Below are positions 10,133-22,400 of a stretch of DNA of 64,000 bases, piece by piece. This stretch comes from Bolinopsis microptera (lineage: Eukaryota > Ctenophora > Tentaculata > Lobata > Bolinopsidae). Within the stretch, counting starts at the first letter, position 1. Each line of letters opens with the position of its first letter. The stretch is from assembly GCF_026151205.1 (NCBI RefSeq), contig NC_087072.1:25571799-25635798 (forward strand). Direction: 5' to 3'. The notes beneath the pieces were generated by a model. That model was not told the DNA's origin and made no database searches. It was given only the letters and a program-made list of their open reading frames with translations. The position numbers were made by a program, and so were the translations under genes.

Positions 10133-12456
10133 CAATTGTAACAGCCGAAGTATTTCAGTTCGCTCATGACTGATTGTGCTTGTGGATTGTTTCTATTTTG
10201 TATTTGTCTCCTTATTACAACAATCTACTATATAACTTTACCATTTGTATGAGAATCCACTGTTTCTGTGCATGTAAAATGATGGAAATTATTAAAGTAC
10301 ACAATGACATAAGGGACTGGGAGTGAAATGATATTTTAACAACCAATTTAAGTGAATACCGAGCTCGATATTGTTCATTAATACATGCAGCAAGTTAGGG
10401 CGACGGAGTTGTATTTATAGAAGCAATATAATATGATATAAAATCAATCAGGCTGAGCTGAAAGATCCATTAAGGCCATCCATGTGATTACTCAATACTT
10501 ATAGTTATATATGCCATGACGGGACTCCAACAAAATCGAATAAATTTATTATATATATACAGCAAAAGTCGCGTCGACCGCATTTCATTTATTGATTTGA
10601 ATTCTATCTGATATGTGTCAATGCCGAATGGTTTATTGAGGTTAGCATTTCAACACGTGATATCAATAACGGATTGATCTATTAGCAAACCCTCATTTTA
10701 AGTGAAAACGGCAGGTTACGGCAATTTTCATGTCAGCACGTATCAAAGTTGACATATTCATTATCGATATAGTTTCCTATCGCATCGATTCATTTTCTCG
10801 TATTGAAGGAGGAGATGATCATTGATCAATAAACTTCAACTTCAAGTATAACATGCTTCAAGTTATTATATTTTCAATATCCTCGTGATTGCGAAATTTG
10901 GGATAAATTTTAGTTTCAACTGTTGTTAGCGTCATTATTGCTGTTTAGGGAAAATAGAGATCAATTAGCTTTAAATTCGAATAATGGAATCCTTTCAAAA
11001 TCAAGCATCACAAGATTAGAAGCACTTTAAAATGATATTAGCCGAATCATTAACAGCAAATTAATGTTTTAAATTTTCGATCCATATGTTTGCTTGAAAG
11101 TGCAGTGAAATTTCTGACCCCGGACCAAAAATAATATTAATTATAAGAATTACCGTTAGAAAGGAAAATTTTCCAAAGTTTAAAAAGTTTGGTATCTAAA
11201 GGGTCTGTAACATATAATTTGGTCGGAATTATAATAATAATATCGGAATTGTTCTTTGTCGGGTTAGTCCAGTCCATGAAGATGAATAAGGAAACGTCAA
11301 ACCACGTGATACTGATATACTAATAGTAATACTAATACAGTGTAGTGCGCAAATTCCGCACAAAATTAAAGTCATGAAAAAATGCTTAAATTTTGTACTG
11401 TCGACAAATCTGTGCTTAAATTGCAGTGTTTATGATGTTGTGGCACTCAGCCTACCTACATCGAGGTTACGTAAAAGACGTTTATATAATGAGGTCCCTC
11501 TGGTGTAGGACACGAATCATGTCCTAACTTTCTAACATTAGTCTTAGATTCCAATAACAATACATTATCATGTATTGTATACAATTACAAGCTAAAATGC
11601 AGTGCCTGTAAACTACAGTATTATGTGATTGTACCTATATATATATATATTACAATGTATCTAATTGTGAATAAAGTGACTCGATTTCAATCTGTTATTA
11701 CGACCCTAAATATATATCACCTTCTTTTGTCATTTTATCAATCATCGATAATTAATAGTATTAGTATTAAAATGTCCTTTCCTGATTTCTAAATGTATAA
11801 TTTCTTTTGTCTTTCCAGTGTTTTTGATGTCACGTCATGAAAAACGTTTGACCCTAACCATGGCCATAGTTATGGGCATTGCATGTAATCATGTGACATG
11901 TGGTCGATCTTAATCTTATCTCATTGCACACAGCAGTACCAAGAACTCAAATCTGATAGACTTAGAGCGCATAACGGTGCAGCGATAAAGTGCGGGATTA
12001 GGGTAACAGTGCGACTCCGCACCCTTTTCTAAAGCTCGAGTATCATTTCAATTATTCTTAAAAACGATTTCTAATAAATTGACATTTCTGGTACAAATCA
12101 TTTTTCATCCCAATGGCTGATCAAGACTGCTTCTGATAGAGATCATACTTTGTCTTTAGAGTACTATACAATCAAACTTCACATGTGACATTGTATTGTG
12201 ACTGCTTAGTTATCTTTATAATACGCGAAATCATAGTGTTTGTAAAATTGTAGTGTTTTAAACTAATTACAACACTACGAATCTATTACATTTATTGAGA
12301 ATCATGTAACGTAACGTGATGGAAATATTGTAAACGGGCATATCCTGTCCAAACCCAGGATGCACTACATGAAGAGTTCGTTGTAACTTTGTTTGAAAAG
12401 CATTAATTAATAGTTTACTCCTTATCTAGTTATATCTTCTTATCCTAACTTTGCAG
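10133..12456. other. Intergenic DNA upstream of the homeobox gene
   Basis: No gene is supported. TA-rich microsatellites lie near 10545-10560 and 11636-11652. Around 11965-12030 a segment with AGCGCATAACGGTGCAGCG and GGGTAACAGTGCGACTCC weakly resembles the A and B boxes of a tRNA-derived SINE. The region upstream of 12457 would hold the promoter and any first exon of the homeobox gene, but I can pick out no firm signal. Confidence 0.35.
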
Positions 12457-12462
12457 ATTCTG

Positions 12463-15400
12463 ATGATTATGAAGTCAAGTTCAAATTTTTCTATCGACTT
12501 CCTGTTAAGTAGCAGTACTGCTACTAGCGGTAGTAAATCAGGTGAAGTTACACGAACGGAAATGGCAACTAACCCTTTAGCTCCAATTGGGAGAGATTCT
12601 CGAGGGTCGTCTTATCCACAGCAATATGATCTGGTTAGTTGGTCGAAATGGGGGGTTTTTTTCTCGTTTGATCAGATCCAGTACTCAAGTTCAACATTTG
12701 TCAAGTATGCAATGGCGCAGTCTGGGCCAGTGGCTGAACTCAAAGTATAGTATTAGTACTATCGGTTTTAATTGTATTGTATCTCCATTCTAGCTATAGT
12801 GATACTAATAGTGATTGACTATTTATGCATCATAATTCTATAATTCTAGAAGCCTTGTCCTTCAGCGAGAAAACGAACATATAGGATTTACTGGTTTCGA
12901 TGAGAAGACTGCAAATGAGTTCACAATTCCAGGTATTTCCCCAAACTATTTATCACCGTCTAGATATACTGTGCAGGTACTGTTATAGTAGTATGACATG
13001 TATGATGTAGTTTACATCCCCTTATAGTTATATTCAATAGGGTTAAATATAACATATTGCTTTATAACGTTTCATTTTGGATACAGTTCAGAAGATCAAA
13101 GGAAGATCAAATTATCAATAATCTGCATTTTGTACTGTTTATAATTATATACCTTATCGGACCTTATTTGGACGGACATAATTATGAACGGACATTAATA
13201 TAAACGCTCGAAGGCATTCAAAACCATCAAAAATCCGAATTTTTTTGACGTTTTTTAAATTTCAGCAAATGATTTTTAAATCCATTTTTTATACAGTAAG
13301 TAAGAAAAGCAGTCATTAAGCAGTAAAAATGTTAAAATATGTGTACATGATCAGTTTCTAATATCACATATCATTGCATCTTCATCAAATGGGTTTTCGC
13401 GCATGAAATAGTCCATGCTTAAAGCATCAGTGATTTCTAGCTTTATGGAAACCTTTTTTATCAAACTACCCCGGTCCTGCATTTCAGTGTTAACTTTTAC
13501 AAGCCATTCGGCGTGAAGTGGTTTTATCTTAGACAACTTAAGGTTAACCTTAACATCACGCGGAGCTTTCTTAGCACTGTTTCATTACCGCTCCCGAGTA
13601 ATATGAACTGTAACAACTTCGGACAATGTCCTTGGCAACACGATTTACCGTTATATCTAGAGCTCTGGAACAAGTTTGTAATGTTGGCGGGGACTAGCTT
13701 ATGAACTATGTTGTGGAGTGCCATAATTTCGTTGAAAACATTATATACTTGTAGAGTTTTCTGTGCCTCCGGAACCTTTCCGTCGTTAACTTACGGCACA
13801 ATAAAGTTTTCAAAGTTGTCATATTCTGGACAAAAAGTTGGAAATGGAAAAATTTTGGAAAAATTTCAACGGACTTTAACTTGGACGGACATTAATTGAA
13901 CAGACTTTATTTGAACGGACATTAAGATGAACGCTAGGGCCTCCAGCGTTCAAGTAATGTCCGTCCAATTAAGGTCCGATAAGGTATGGATTAATTAGTC
14001 CCTATTTTTACTCTATCGGCATAAATACTCTGTAAAACTCAGGATGCGACAATCAGGAGATTCCGACGCTAGGAAGTTATCTCACTACAGATCAGATGAT
14101 GTTAATGTACCCAGCCACACGGTTTAACGGACACCATCACGGCTATAGCCATGCAGCTTACGATCAATCTGGTAAATTCTAGCAGCATACAGCTCCTATA
14201 GTCCTAAATATAATCTGCGGACCTTCGACTTCCTTGTAGTTGTTACCATACAATTTAACTCCAAAATTTGGAATATCATTATTCATCCATTTTATGTTAA
14301 GATTTTTTCTAAGATTAAGACGGAAAATTGAATAGGCATTGAATTTGAAATGACATGGCATTATAGCGGAACCGGGAACAGCAGCTCACTGAATTGTGGA
14401 CACACGTTGCAACTTGCAACCCCTTTTCGCGCGCGAATTGCAGAGTTGGAGCTCATCGAATTTCTATATAACCAATAACCCTGTTATGCGATGTCACTTT
14501 CAAAGCATATAATAGGGCAGTTATCATTACGTCTCTGAATTGCTTATAGTTATTAGTTATCGTTAAATTAGGCCCCGGCCCCCGACCTCCCCTAACTCCC
14601 TAATTTATTCATTATTCTGCTTTTATAATATTAGTGCAGCTGAGTGGCTTTGTGGCTTCATGTCACGTACAAATTTAATAGGAATTTTGGTATTATCACT
14701 TACTTTCAATATGTCTTAAAATATTGCGACATAATGCTCATTTAGTTGGTCCCATGACTTGATTTCTATTTGTATATAGCATCTAAATCTAATAATGCTT
14801 GAGATTCATGACAAATGGAGTAAAATTGGAGCAGAAATAAATTCATTTTGATCGATCCTGTCGTGAAACCAGGTATTTAATACAGGTCAGCAAGTCAAAT
14901 CCAATAGAGAATTAATTTCAGTATTAGACACTTACGTCAACCGGGTGGCGGTCAGAAACCTGGATCCTTACAGACCTCATCCAAGGAAACGGCGCAGACT
15001 TAATTCGGTAAAACTAAACCTATCTTCAACTTTTCAATACTTTCAAATCATGCATTCACACATGTCACATGTGATCTGTGGCTGTGTATTACTGTCTTCG
15101 TAATAATTTACTGGGCCGCGCTCAGCCTGTCATTCCGCATAATCTTTATGTTTATAAACATGATAGCCTGAGGTCCCCAGGTAACGTAATAATATGTAGA
15201 TGACAAGAGCTCCACTAACCCAGGCCCAGATTCTAAAGCTAGAGCAGTGTTACACGGATCAAGCCTACCTGTCAACTAGAGACAGGTATAACCTGGCAAA
15301 GACTCTCGGACTGACTGAAACGCAGGTTTGTAGCTTTCGTCTCAGATACCCTATTACATGTATGTCTCATTTTAGTTGTAGAGATCTAGTGAAACATTGA

Positions 15401-15637
15401 GAGTTGGGACCGAAATTACTATTTCTGGTCACTACAGCTCACTGCCGCATAATAGCGTAATATAATATAACCATAGGCATTTAAAAATCATTGTAATTGT
15501 ATTGCCTCATTTCTGCTAGTTTAGAACTGATATTACGCAAACATGCTTCATTTCAGGTCAAAATTTGGTTTCAAAATCGACGAGCGAAATCAAAACGAGC
15601 GAAGGCGGATCTCGATATAAGCAAGAGTCATGGTTGA
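12463..15637 (+). CDS. ANTP-class (NK/Msx-like) homeobox gene
   Basis: A sequence-specific nuclear transcription factor. Supported exons: 12457-12633 (start ATG at 12463 or 12469), 14043-14171, 14886-15007, 15200-15325 and 15557-15637; the last four join in consistent phase. Exon 1 encodes NFSIDFLLSSS, an eh1-like Groucho-binding motif. The fourth listed exon and the last encode the homeodomain, with L16, Y20, W48, F49, Q50, N51 and R53 all present; its helix 3 is VKIWFQNRRAKSKRAK. The intron between homeodomain residues 44 and 45 is a position known in ANTP-class genes. LTETQVKIWFQNRRAK and the eh1 motif point to the NK-like subclass, closest to Msx by eye, but helix 1 is divergent. The protein ends 11 residues after the homeodomain. 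The join between exon 1 and 14043 is unresolved: an open segment at 12851-12976 may be an exon, but its phase does not fit simply. Confidence 0.8.
13152..13984 (-). mobile_element. Pogo/Tc1-like transposon fossil, copy 2
   Basis: This is the same element as at 3328-4029: ends CCTTATCGGACCTTATTTGG and its near complement, flanked by TA, with GAACGGACAT subterminal words. Minus-strand fragments include SKIKPLHAEWLVKVNTEMQD (C-terminal transposase segment) and HKLVPANITNLFQ. Frameshifts and stops separate the pieces, so it is dead. It lies inside the homeobox transcription unit, in an intron. Confidence 0.75.
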
Positions 15638-16464
15638 AGTGGAGATATTAGGATGGAAAACCTCCACTGTTAATCAGACATGCCATAATTATCATTAGCC
15701 TGTGTTGGAGAAAATCATAAGATAACGGTTCCATGTTCGACATTCATGCTGAATAAGCTGATTTTATTTGTACTACTACTATATATGGTGATCTCTCTTA
15801 ATTTTCCATTGTCAGTACAGACAAATCCGTCTGAAAATGGATTTGCCGACACAATTACAAGAAGCTTTTCAGGATTTTTGAGGGTTTTGAGTTCCACTAA
15901 ATAGTTAATAATAGATAATAGTTTATATTTGATAATAAATGTCCTTTTAACCAGACCAACGCTTCCACTATTATGCGTGGATTTTGTTTTTCCAGATGCT
16001 TTAGATATTTGTTTAAAATAAAATTCAGAAAAACTTCTTTTCACTGAATTATAATGTACAAAGCGAAAATCAACATGATGTACGGTCTTACACAACCATC
16101 GGAAACGTAAAAAGTTTTGATGAAAATCCAATTATAACTTAAATAGAGGGCCCCGTGAGTTAAATAAATATCCGTGAATCTTCTAATGCTACTTTAAAAT
16201 GGGTCACGGCTCAGATCTCGGATATAAAATTGGAATAAAAAGCCGAAAGTAGACACTTGAAGTGGGGTAGCGAGCACATTATAAATATCTAATAGGGTAA
16301 CGAAATTGTTTTAACAAGATAATATTCCCGTGAAAGAGGTGTACTGTTAAGTCTATTAAGTTCCAAGTTCACAACTTCCTAAATCTAACTTCGAGACGAG
16401 AATACATCAATTAAATCCCACTGAAGCAGCATTATTTTCATCACCGAGTGTCTGGTTGACGGGA
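15638..16464. other. Intergenic DNA between convergent genes
   Basis: This is the probable 3' untranslated sequence of the homeobox gene (+) and of cytochrome c1 (-). A 138-codon minus-strand open frame (16131-15715) has no recognisable domain or splice context; I leave it uncalled. Confidence 0.4.
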
Positions 16465-19400
16465 TTAACGTTTCATCTTTGCGATAGAATCATCTACTTC
16501 CTTGTACTTGGTAAAGTTGTTGACGACTCCGTTTTTCGTGATCGATTTATCGTGTCCTGGGACGGTGAAGTGAATCTGTCTGGATCGGATACCATTCCGC
16601 CTCGTCCGCATCGCTATGTACGATATAATGACCAGTGCTGCTGCACTTGCCACGGCCTGAATTTGAAAGAGGTGTTAGGTCTTCGGAAAATATGTGTTTT
16701 CTGTGTAGTGTAAGTGCACATTAATTATACACATTCTAGGAACAAAATCTTTCACAAAATTGTTATTGCAGTTTACTGCAATAACCATAAACAATGGTGC
16801 CTATCTGATTGTACACTTTCCACAATTTACTTTTCCATGTGGCTGTTACTTATTCCCATTAAATCCCAATTGGTTTATTTCTTGTTGGTTCTAGAACTGT
16901 CAAATGGTAATTCATCTTCAAAACTTACAAAGAACCAGTTATCAGTTACCAGTTACCAGTTACCAGTAACCAGCAACCAGTAACCAGTAACCAGTTACCA
17001 GTAACCAGTAACCAGTAACCAGTAACCAGTTACCGGTAACCAGTTACCAGTTACCGGTTACCAGAGTATCACTCATTACATCAGAATCGTATGAGGTGTT
17101 GTTTAATCGCATTGATAATTTGTTACTGTAACAACTGAGATGATCCGATACATCGAACATTAACACTTAATGATTGTTCAGCCGATGCTTTCTTCGGTTA
17201 ATGTAGGCGTAATCTTGTAAGTAAAAGTCTTTCAATTGAATATTGTGTATTAAATATAGTCTTACTAAACGTTGTAGGCAGTCGTTTTAATTAATTTAGA
17301 GTATTAAATCTAACTGTTGAATCTTGGCACAGGTAACATAGAGCTAATTAAATCTACCTCAAAGGACCTTGTGTCGACTGTCGACGTAGCAAATTTAGAT
17401 ACTCGGTTTGAACGTGTATACATTAACTTCTTGCTAACGACATCACACTGAATCTCAAGGTGCTACATAAGACACCTGGTGGAAACCAAATTGACTAACT
17501 CCCTTGCTCCGCATTTGACACTCAACTCTATTTCGAAATCCTGCCCGATTTAACACGTAGCAAGATGTTGTTGCTGCTTGCTTTTCTAATCAGTACAGCC
17601 GCGGGGGACTTGGCAGACCTTTCCGCGTACCATAAGTGCACCAAAGTTAATGGGATATCTGGTGCTTGCAATCTTCGTCTGAATTACTTTACACTTGCAG
17701 GTAAGGTGCTGCTCCAGCTTTGCCAAATACTCATTTTAAATTCTATTTAATTAGCGCGGTTACTGTTGAGTACTTCCTCCAGCTCAATATATTCCCCCGA
17801 CCCAGGTACTCACAACTCTGGAGCAGGAGCTAATGGGCTGCTGTACTGGTACAGTGGACTACCAGCTCCTAGCTGCCTGGTGCGGAACCAGGACAAGTCA
17901 ATCACAGAGCAGCTGGAACTAGGGATCAGATACTTCGACCTGGATCTGGCTCACATCTCAGAGGACAGTGGAGATTGGTGGGAGAAGGGTCTGGTGCTAG
18001 CTCATTGTAACGAGAATATCGGCTGTGCTTACTCCCACTCTCTTAAGAGGGCTCTGTTGGAGATTGAGGAGTTCATGGGACAAAACAGGGACGAGATAGT
18101 TCTCATACGGTTTAAAGATCACGCGGAAACTTCTAGAGAATACATCAAGAAACATATGGCTAATGAGATATTATCCATATTCCGAACATCTTCTAAAGTC
18201 AGGATCAACCCTGACTCTAATCCACGTCTGGGGGACGCCATAACCAGTAATAAGAGGCTACTTATACACACTAACGGTGGTTTCTGGATGGGCAAACCCT
18301 TTAATAGTTTGAGTCAAGTAGAATCATTCAGAGGAGGAGGGGCCACATCTGCCTGTTTCTCTAAGAAAGAAATCATGGATGTTTTTAAGAGTGATTGGTA
18401 TCGAGTAACAGACGACTACTTCCCAGTTCAGGTGATTTGGATAACTCAGCAACTGTAAAATTACGAAATTTTTAGATTTTTTAGAAATTCTAATGATGAC
18501 TGGTTTGTGATCCATAACAACATCCATTAAAATATTTCAGGTGGACTGGTATTTCACTTTTGGATTGTGCCTGTGGGACTTGGCCGGACTATGTGACGGA
18601 ACAGAGTTACACACCATTGTACAGATCAACAGGGAGCTAGTGCATGAAGCACATCGACCTGTCAACTTAGTTCTTATAGACTACGCAGGTCGAGGAGTCA
18701 CCAGACTGTCAGAATTTGTCAGGGAAATCAACGAAGAAAATGTCAAGATATTCACTTAATCTATTTTCCAAGTTACAGATAAACTGAGTTTTACTTTGTA
18801 AAGAGTAAGGGTTGAGCAGGAAAAGTAATTTAAAGTTGGTTCCAGTTTTAGGCTTTAAGTGTAAAAGAGGTATGCCTTAAAAGTGCATGATTTGCCCTTT
18901 AACAGTCACTAGCGATACCAAAATGTAAAAGGAATATTATTTACATTTTAACTCTAAATAAACAAACCTTCATTCCATACATAGACATTTCGTCCATCCA
19001 AGGATGAGCGGTCCAGGCCAGATACTGGATAATATCCTTTGCGATTTGAGACTGGTACGGGATAGTGCCTGGAAATAAAGTGAGTCAGAGGATCGTAAAA
19101 GCTATTCTGATGTATAAACTCCATATTTGATAATTCACGTTTCTTTTTTCCAGTACGAGGCAGCAACGAGTTTGATGAGTAATTAAATTCCACAGTCAAA
19201 ACAAAGCTACATATAAGAAATCCTTCTTACCATCCTCATAGTCGACAGATTCGTTGTAAAGCTGCTGCGCCATGCCGATATAGTATCCGTGGAAGTAAGG
19301 GTTATAAGCCTGTCCCTCTGCTGGCTCAGCCTGACCAGGAGGCACATCTTCGTATCCGGTCAACAGACTAAACAAGTAATCCTCGTTTCCTTCCCGAGCA

Positions 19401-22400
19401 ACATTAATCAAGGTCAGGTCAGGTGGATGGGCGCCATTGTTAGCGAGACGGGCCTTAATCTCGTTATCGTAGGGTGCCGGCATGAAGTCCTGGATGTCAC
19501 CTTGTCGTTCAATTGCGTTACCTTCATCGTCCACATCCGGATACATGTACTGAGAATTTAATTTACTTAAAATAAAAAACAACGTAGTCTCAATGTTAGG
19601 AGGATATTGTAAGTTGTAAAATTTTTCACCGAAAATGAAAGCGTACCCGAATAAAAAGTCAGCACTATTAAGTGTTGTGCTTTGGAACAATTTACACTTT
19701 ACAGTTTATCATATTATTTAATAATAAATACGTAATACGTAACAAAAGTACCTCAGCTGCCATCTCTTTAACTTCCTCCTTCGTGTGAGTCACATCAATG
19801 TGCATTCTCCAGTAGAAGTATTGCATACTGTGACATGCCTGACAAACCTCCTTGTAAACTTGGAAACCACGCCGTAATCTGTTGGATTTTATCATTAAAA
19901 TGCAATACTGAGATTATATGCATCTTAAAGATTAAAATTATAACTGGTTTGGAAAATCTTAAATTCTCAGAATAAATCTACGGAAATTCAGAAAAAGAGT
20001 ACGAACTCACGCTTTGTGGTCATACGACTTGTTCCACTCCTTGTGCTCCCAGTGCATGTGCCCGTGAGCAAGCTCCAACTCATCAGCACTAATCTGACCG
20101 TCGTTCAGAGCAACTCCAACACTGCACACAGCAGCTCCCAGCAACCCAACAAATCCATAACTCTGAAATGTTAGAATGTTATCAGAGCAACTCCAACACT
20201 GCACACAGCAGCTCCCAGCAACCCAACAAATCCATAACTCTGAAATGTTGAATGTTATCAGCAACTCCAACACTGCACACAGCAGCTCCCAGCAACCCAA
20301 CAAATCCATAACTCTGAAATGTTAGAATGTTATCAGAGCAACTCCAACACTGCACACAGCAGCTCCCAGCAACCCAACAAATCCATAACTCTGAAATGTT
20401 GGAACGTTATCAGAGCAACTCCAACACTGCACACAGCAGCTCCCAGCAACCCAACAAATCCATAACTCTGAAATGTTAGAATGTTATCAGAGCAACTCCA
20501 ACACTGCACACAGCAGCTCCCAGCAACCCAACAAATCCATAACTCTGAAATGTTAGAATGTTATCAGTGCAACTCCAACACTGCACACAGCAGCTCCCAG
20601 CAACCCAACAAATCCATAACTCTGAAATGTAGAATGTTATCAGTGCAACTCCAACACTGCACACAGCAGCTCCCAGCAACCCAACAAATCCATAACTCTG
20701 AAATGTTAGAATGTTATCAGAGCAACTCCAACACTGCACACAGCAGCTCCCAGCAACCCAACAAATCCATAACTCTGAAATGTTGGAACGTTATCAGAGC
20801 AACTCCAACACTGCACACAGCAGCTCCCAGCAACCCAACAAATCCATAACTCTGAAATGTTAGAATGTTATCAGAGCAACTCCAACACTGCACACAGCAG
20901 CTCCCAGCAACCCAACAAATCCATAACTCTGAAATGTTAGAATGTTATCAGAGCAACTCCAACACTGCACACAGCAGCTCCCAGCAACCCTACAAATCCA
21001 TAACTCTGAAATGTTAGAATGTTATCAGTGCAACTCCAACACTGCACACAGCTGCTCCCAGCAACCCAACAAATCCATAACTCTGAAATGTTAGAATGTT
21101 ATCAGTGCAACTCCAACACTGCACACAGCTGCTCCCAGCAACCCAACAAATCCATAACTCTGAAATGTTAGAATGTTATCAGTGCAACTCCAACACTGCA
21201 CACAGCAGCTCCCAGCAACCCAACAAATCCATAACTCTGAAATGTTGGAATGTTATCAGAGCAACTCCAACACTGCACACAGCAGCTCCCAGCAACCCAA
21301 CAAATCCATAACTCTGAAATGTTAGAATGTTATCAGAGCAACTCCAACACTGCACACAGCAGCTCCCAGCAACCCAACAAATCCATAACTCTGAAATGTT
21401 AGAATGTTATCAGAGCAACTCCAACACTGCACACAGCAGCTCCCAGCAACCCAACAAATCCATAACTCTGAAATGTTGGAACGTTAGCAACTCCAACACT
21501 GCACACAGCAGCCCCCAGCAACCCAACAAATCCATAACTCTGAAATGTTAGAATGTTATCAGAGCAACTCCAACACTGCACACAGCTGCTCCCAGCAACC
21601 CAACAAATCCATAACTCTGAAATGTTAGAATGTTATCAGTGCAACTCCAACACTGCACACAGCAGCTCCCAGCAACCCAACAAATCCATAACTCTGAAAT
21701 GTTGGAATGTTATCAGAGCAACTCCAACACTGCACACAGCAGCTCCCAGCAACCCAACAAATCCATAACTCTGAAATGTTAGAATGTTATCAGTGCAACT
21801 CCAACACTGCACACAGCAGCTCCCAGCAACCCAACAAATCCATAACTCTGAAATGTTAGAATGTTATCAGTGCAACTCCAACACTGCACACAGCAGCTCC
21901 CAGCAACCCAACAAATCCATAACTCTGAAATGTTGGAATGTTATCAGAGCAACTCCAACACTGCACACAGCAGCTCCCAGCAACCCAACAAATCCATAAC
22001 TCTGAAATGTTAGAATGTTATCAGAGCAACTCCAACACTGCACACAGCAGCTCCCAGCAACCCAACAAATCCATAACTCTGAAATGTTAGAATGTTATCA
22101 GAGCAACTCCAACACTGCACACAGCAGCTCCCAGCAACCCAACAAATCCATAACTCTGAAATGTTAGAATGTTATCAGTGCAACTCCAACACTGCACACA
22201 GCAGCTCCCAGCAACCCAACAAATCCATAACTCTGAAATGTTAGAATGTTATCAGAGCAACTCCAACACTGCACACAGCAGCTCCCAGCAACCCAACAAA
22301 TCCATAACTCTGAAATGTTAGAATGTTATCAGAGCAACTCCAACACTGCACACAGCAGCTCCCAGCAACCCAACAAATCCATAACTCTGAAATGTTAGAA

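Noticed and set aside
15715-16131. 138-codon minus-strand open frame
   Set aside because: No recognisable motif, no matching exons, and it lies in the shared 3' flank of two convergent genes. It could be an exon, but I cannot support it.
18954-19199. 81-codon open frame beginning MTVEFNYSS
   Set aside because: It crosses the last-but-one cytochrome c1 intron and reads its exon in the wrong frame; the correct frame gives QIAKDIIQYLAW.
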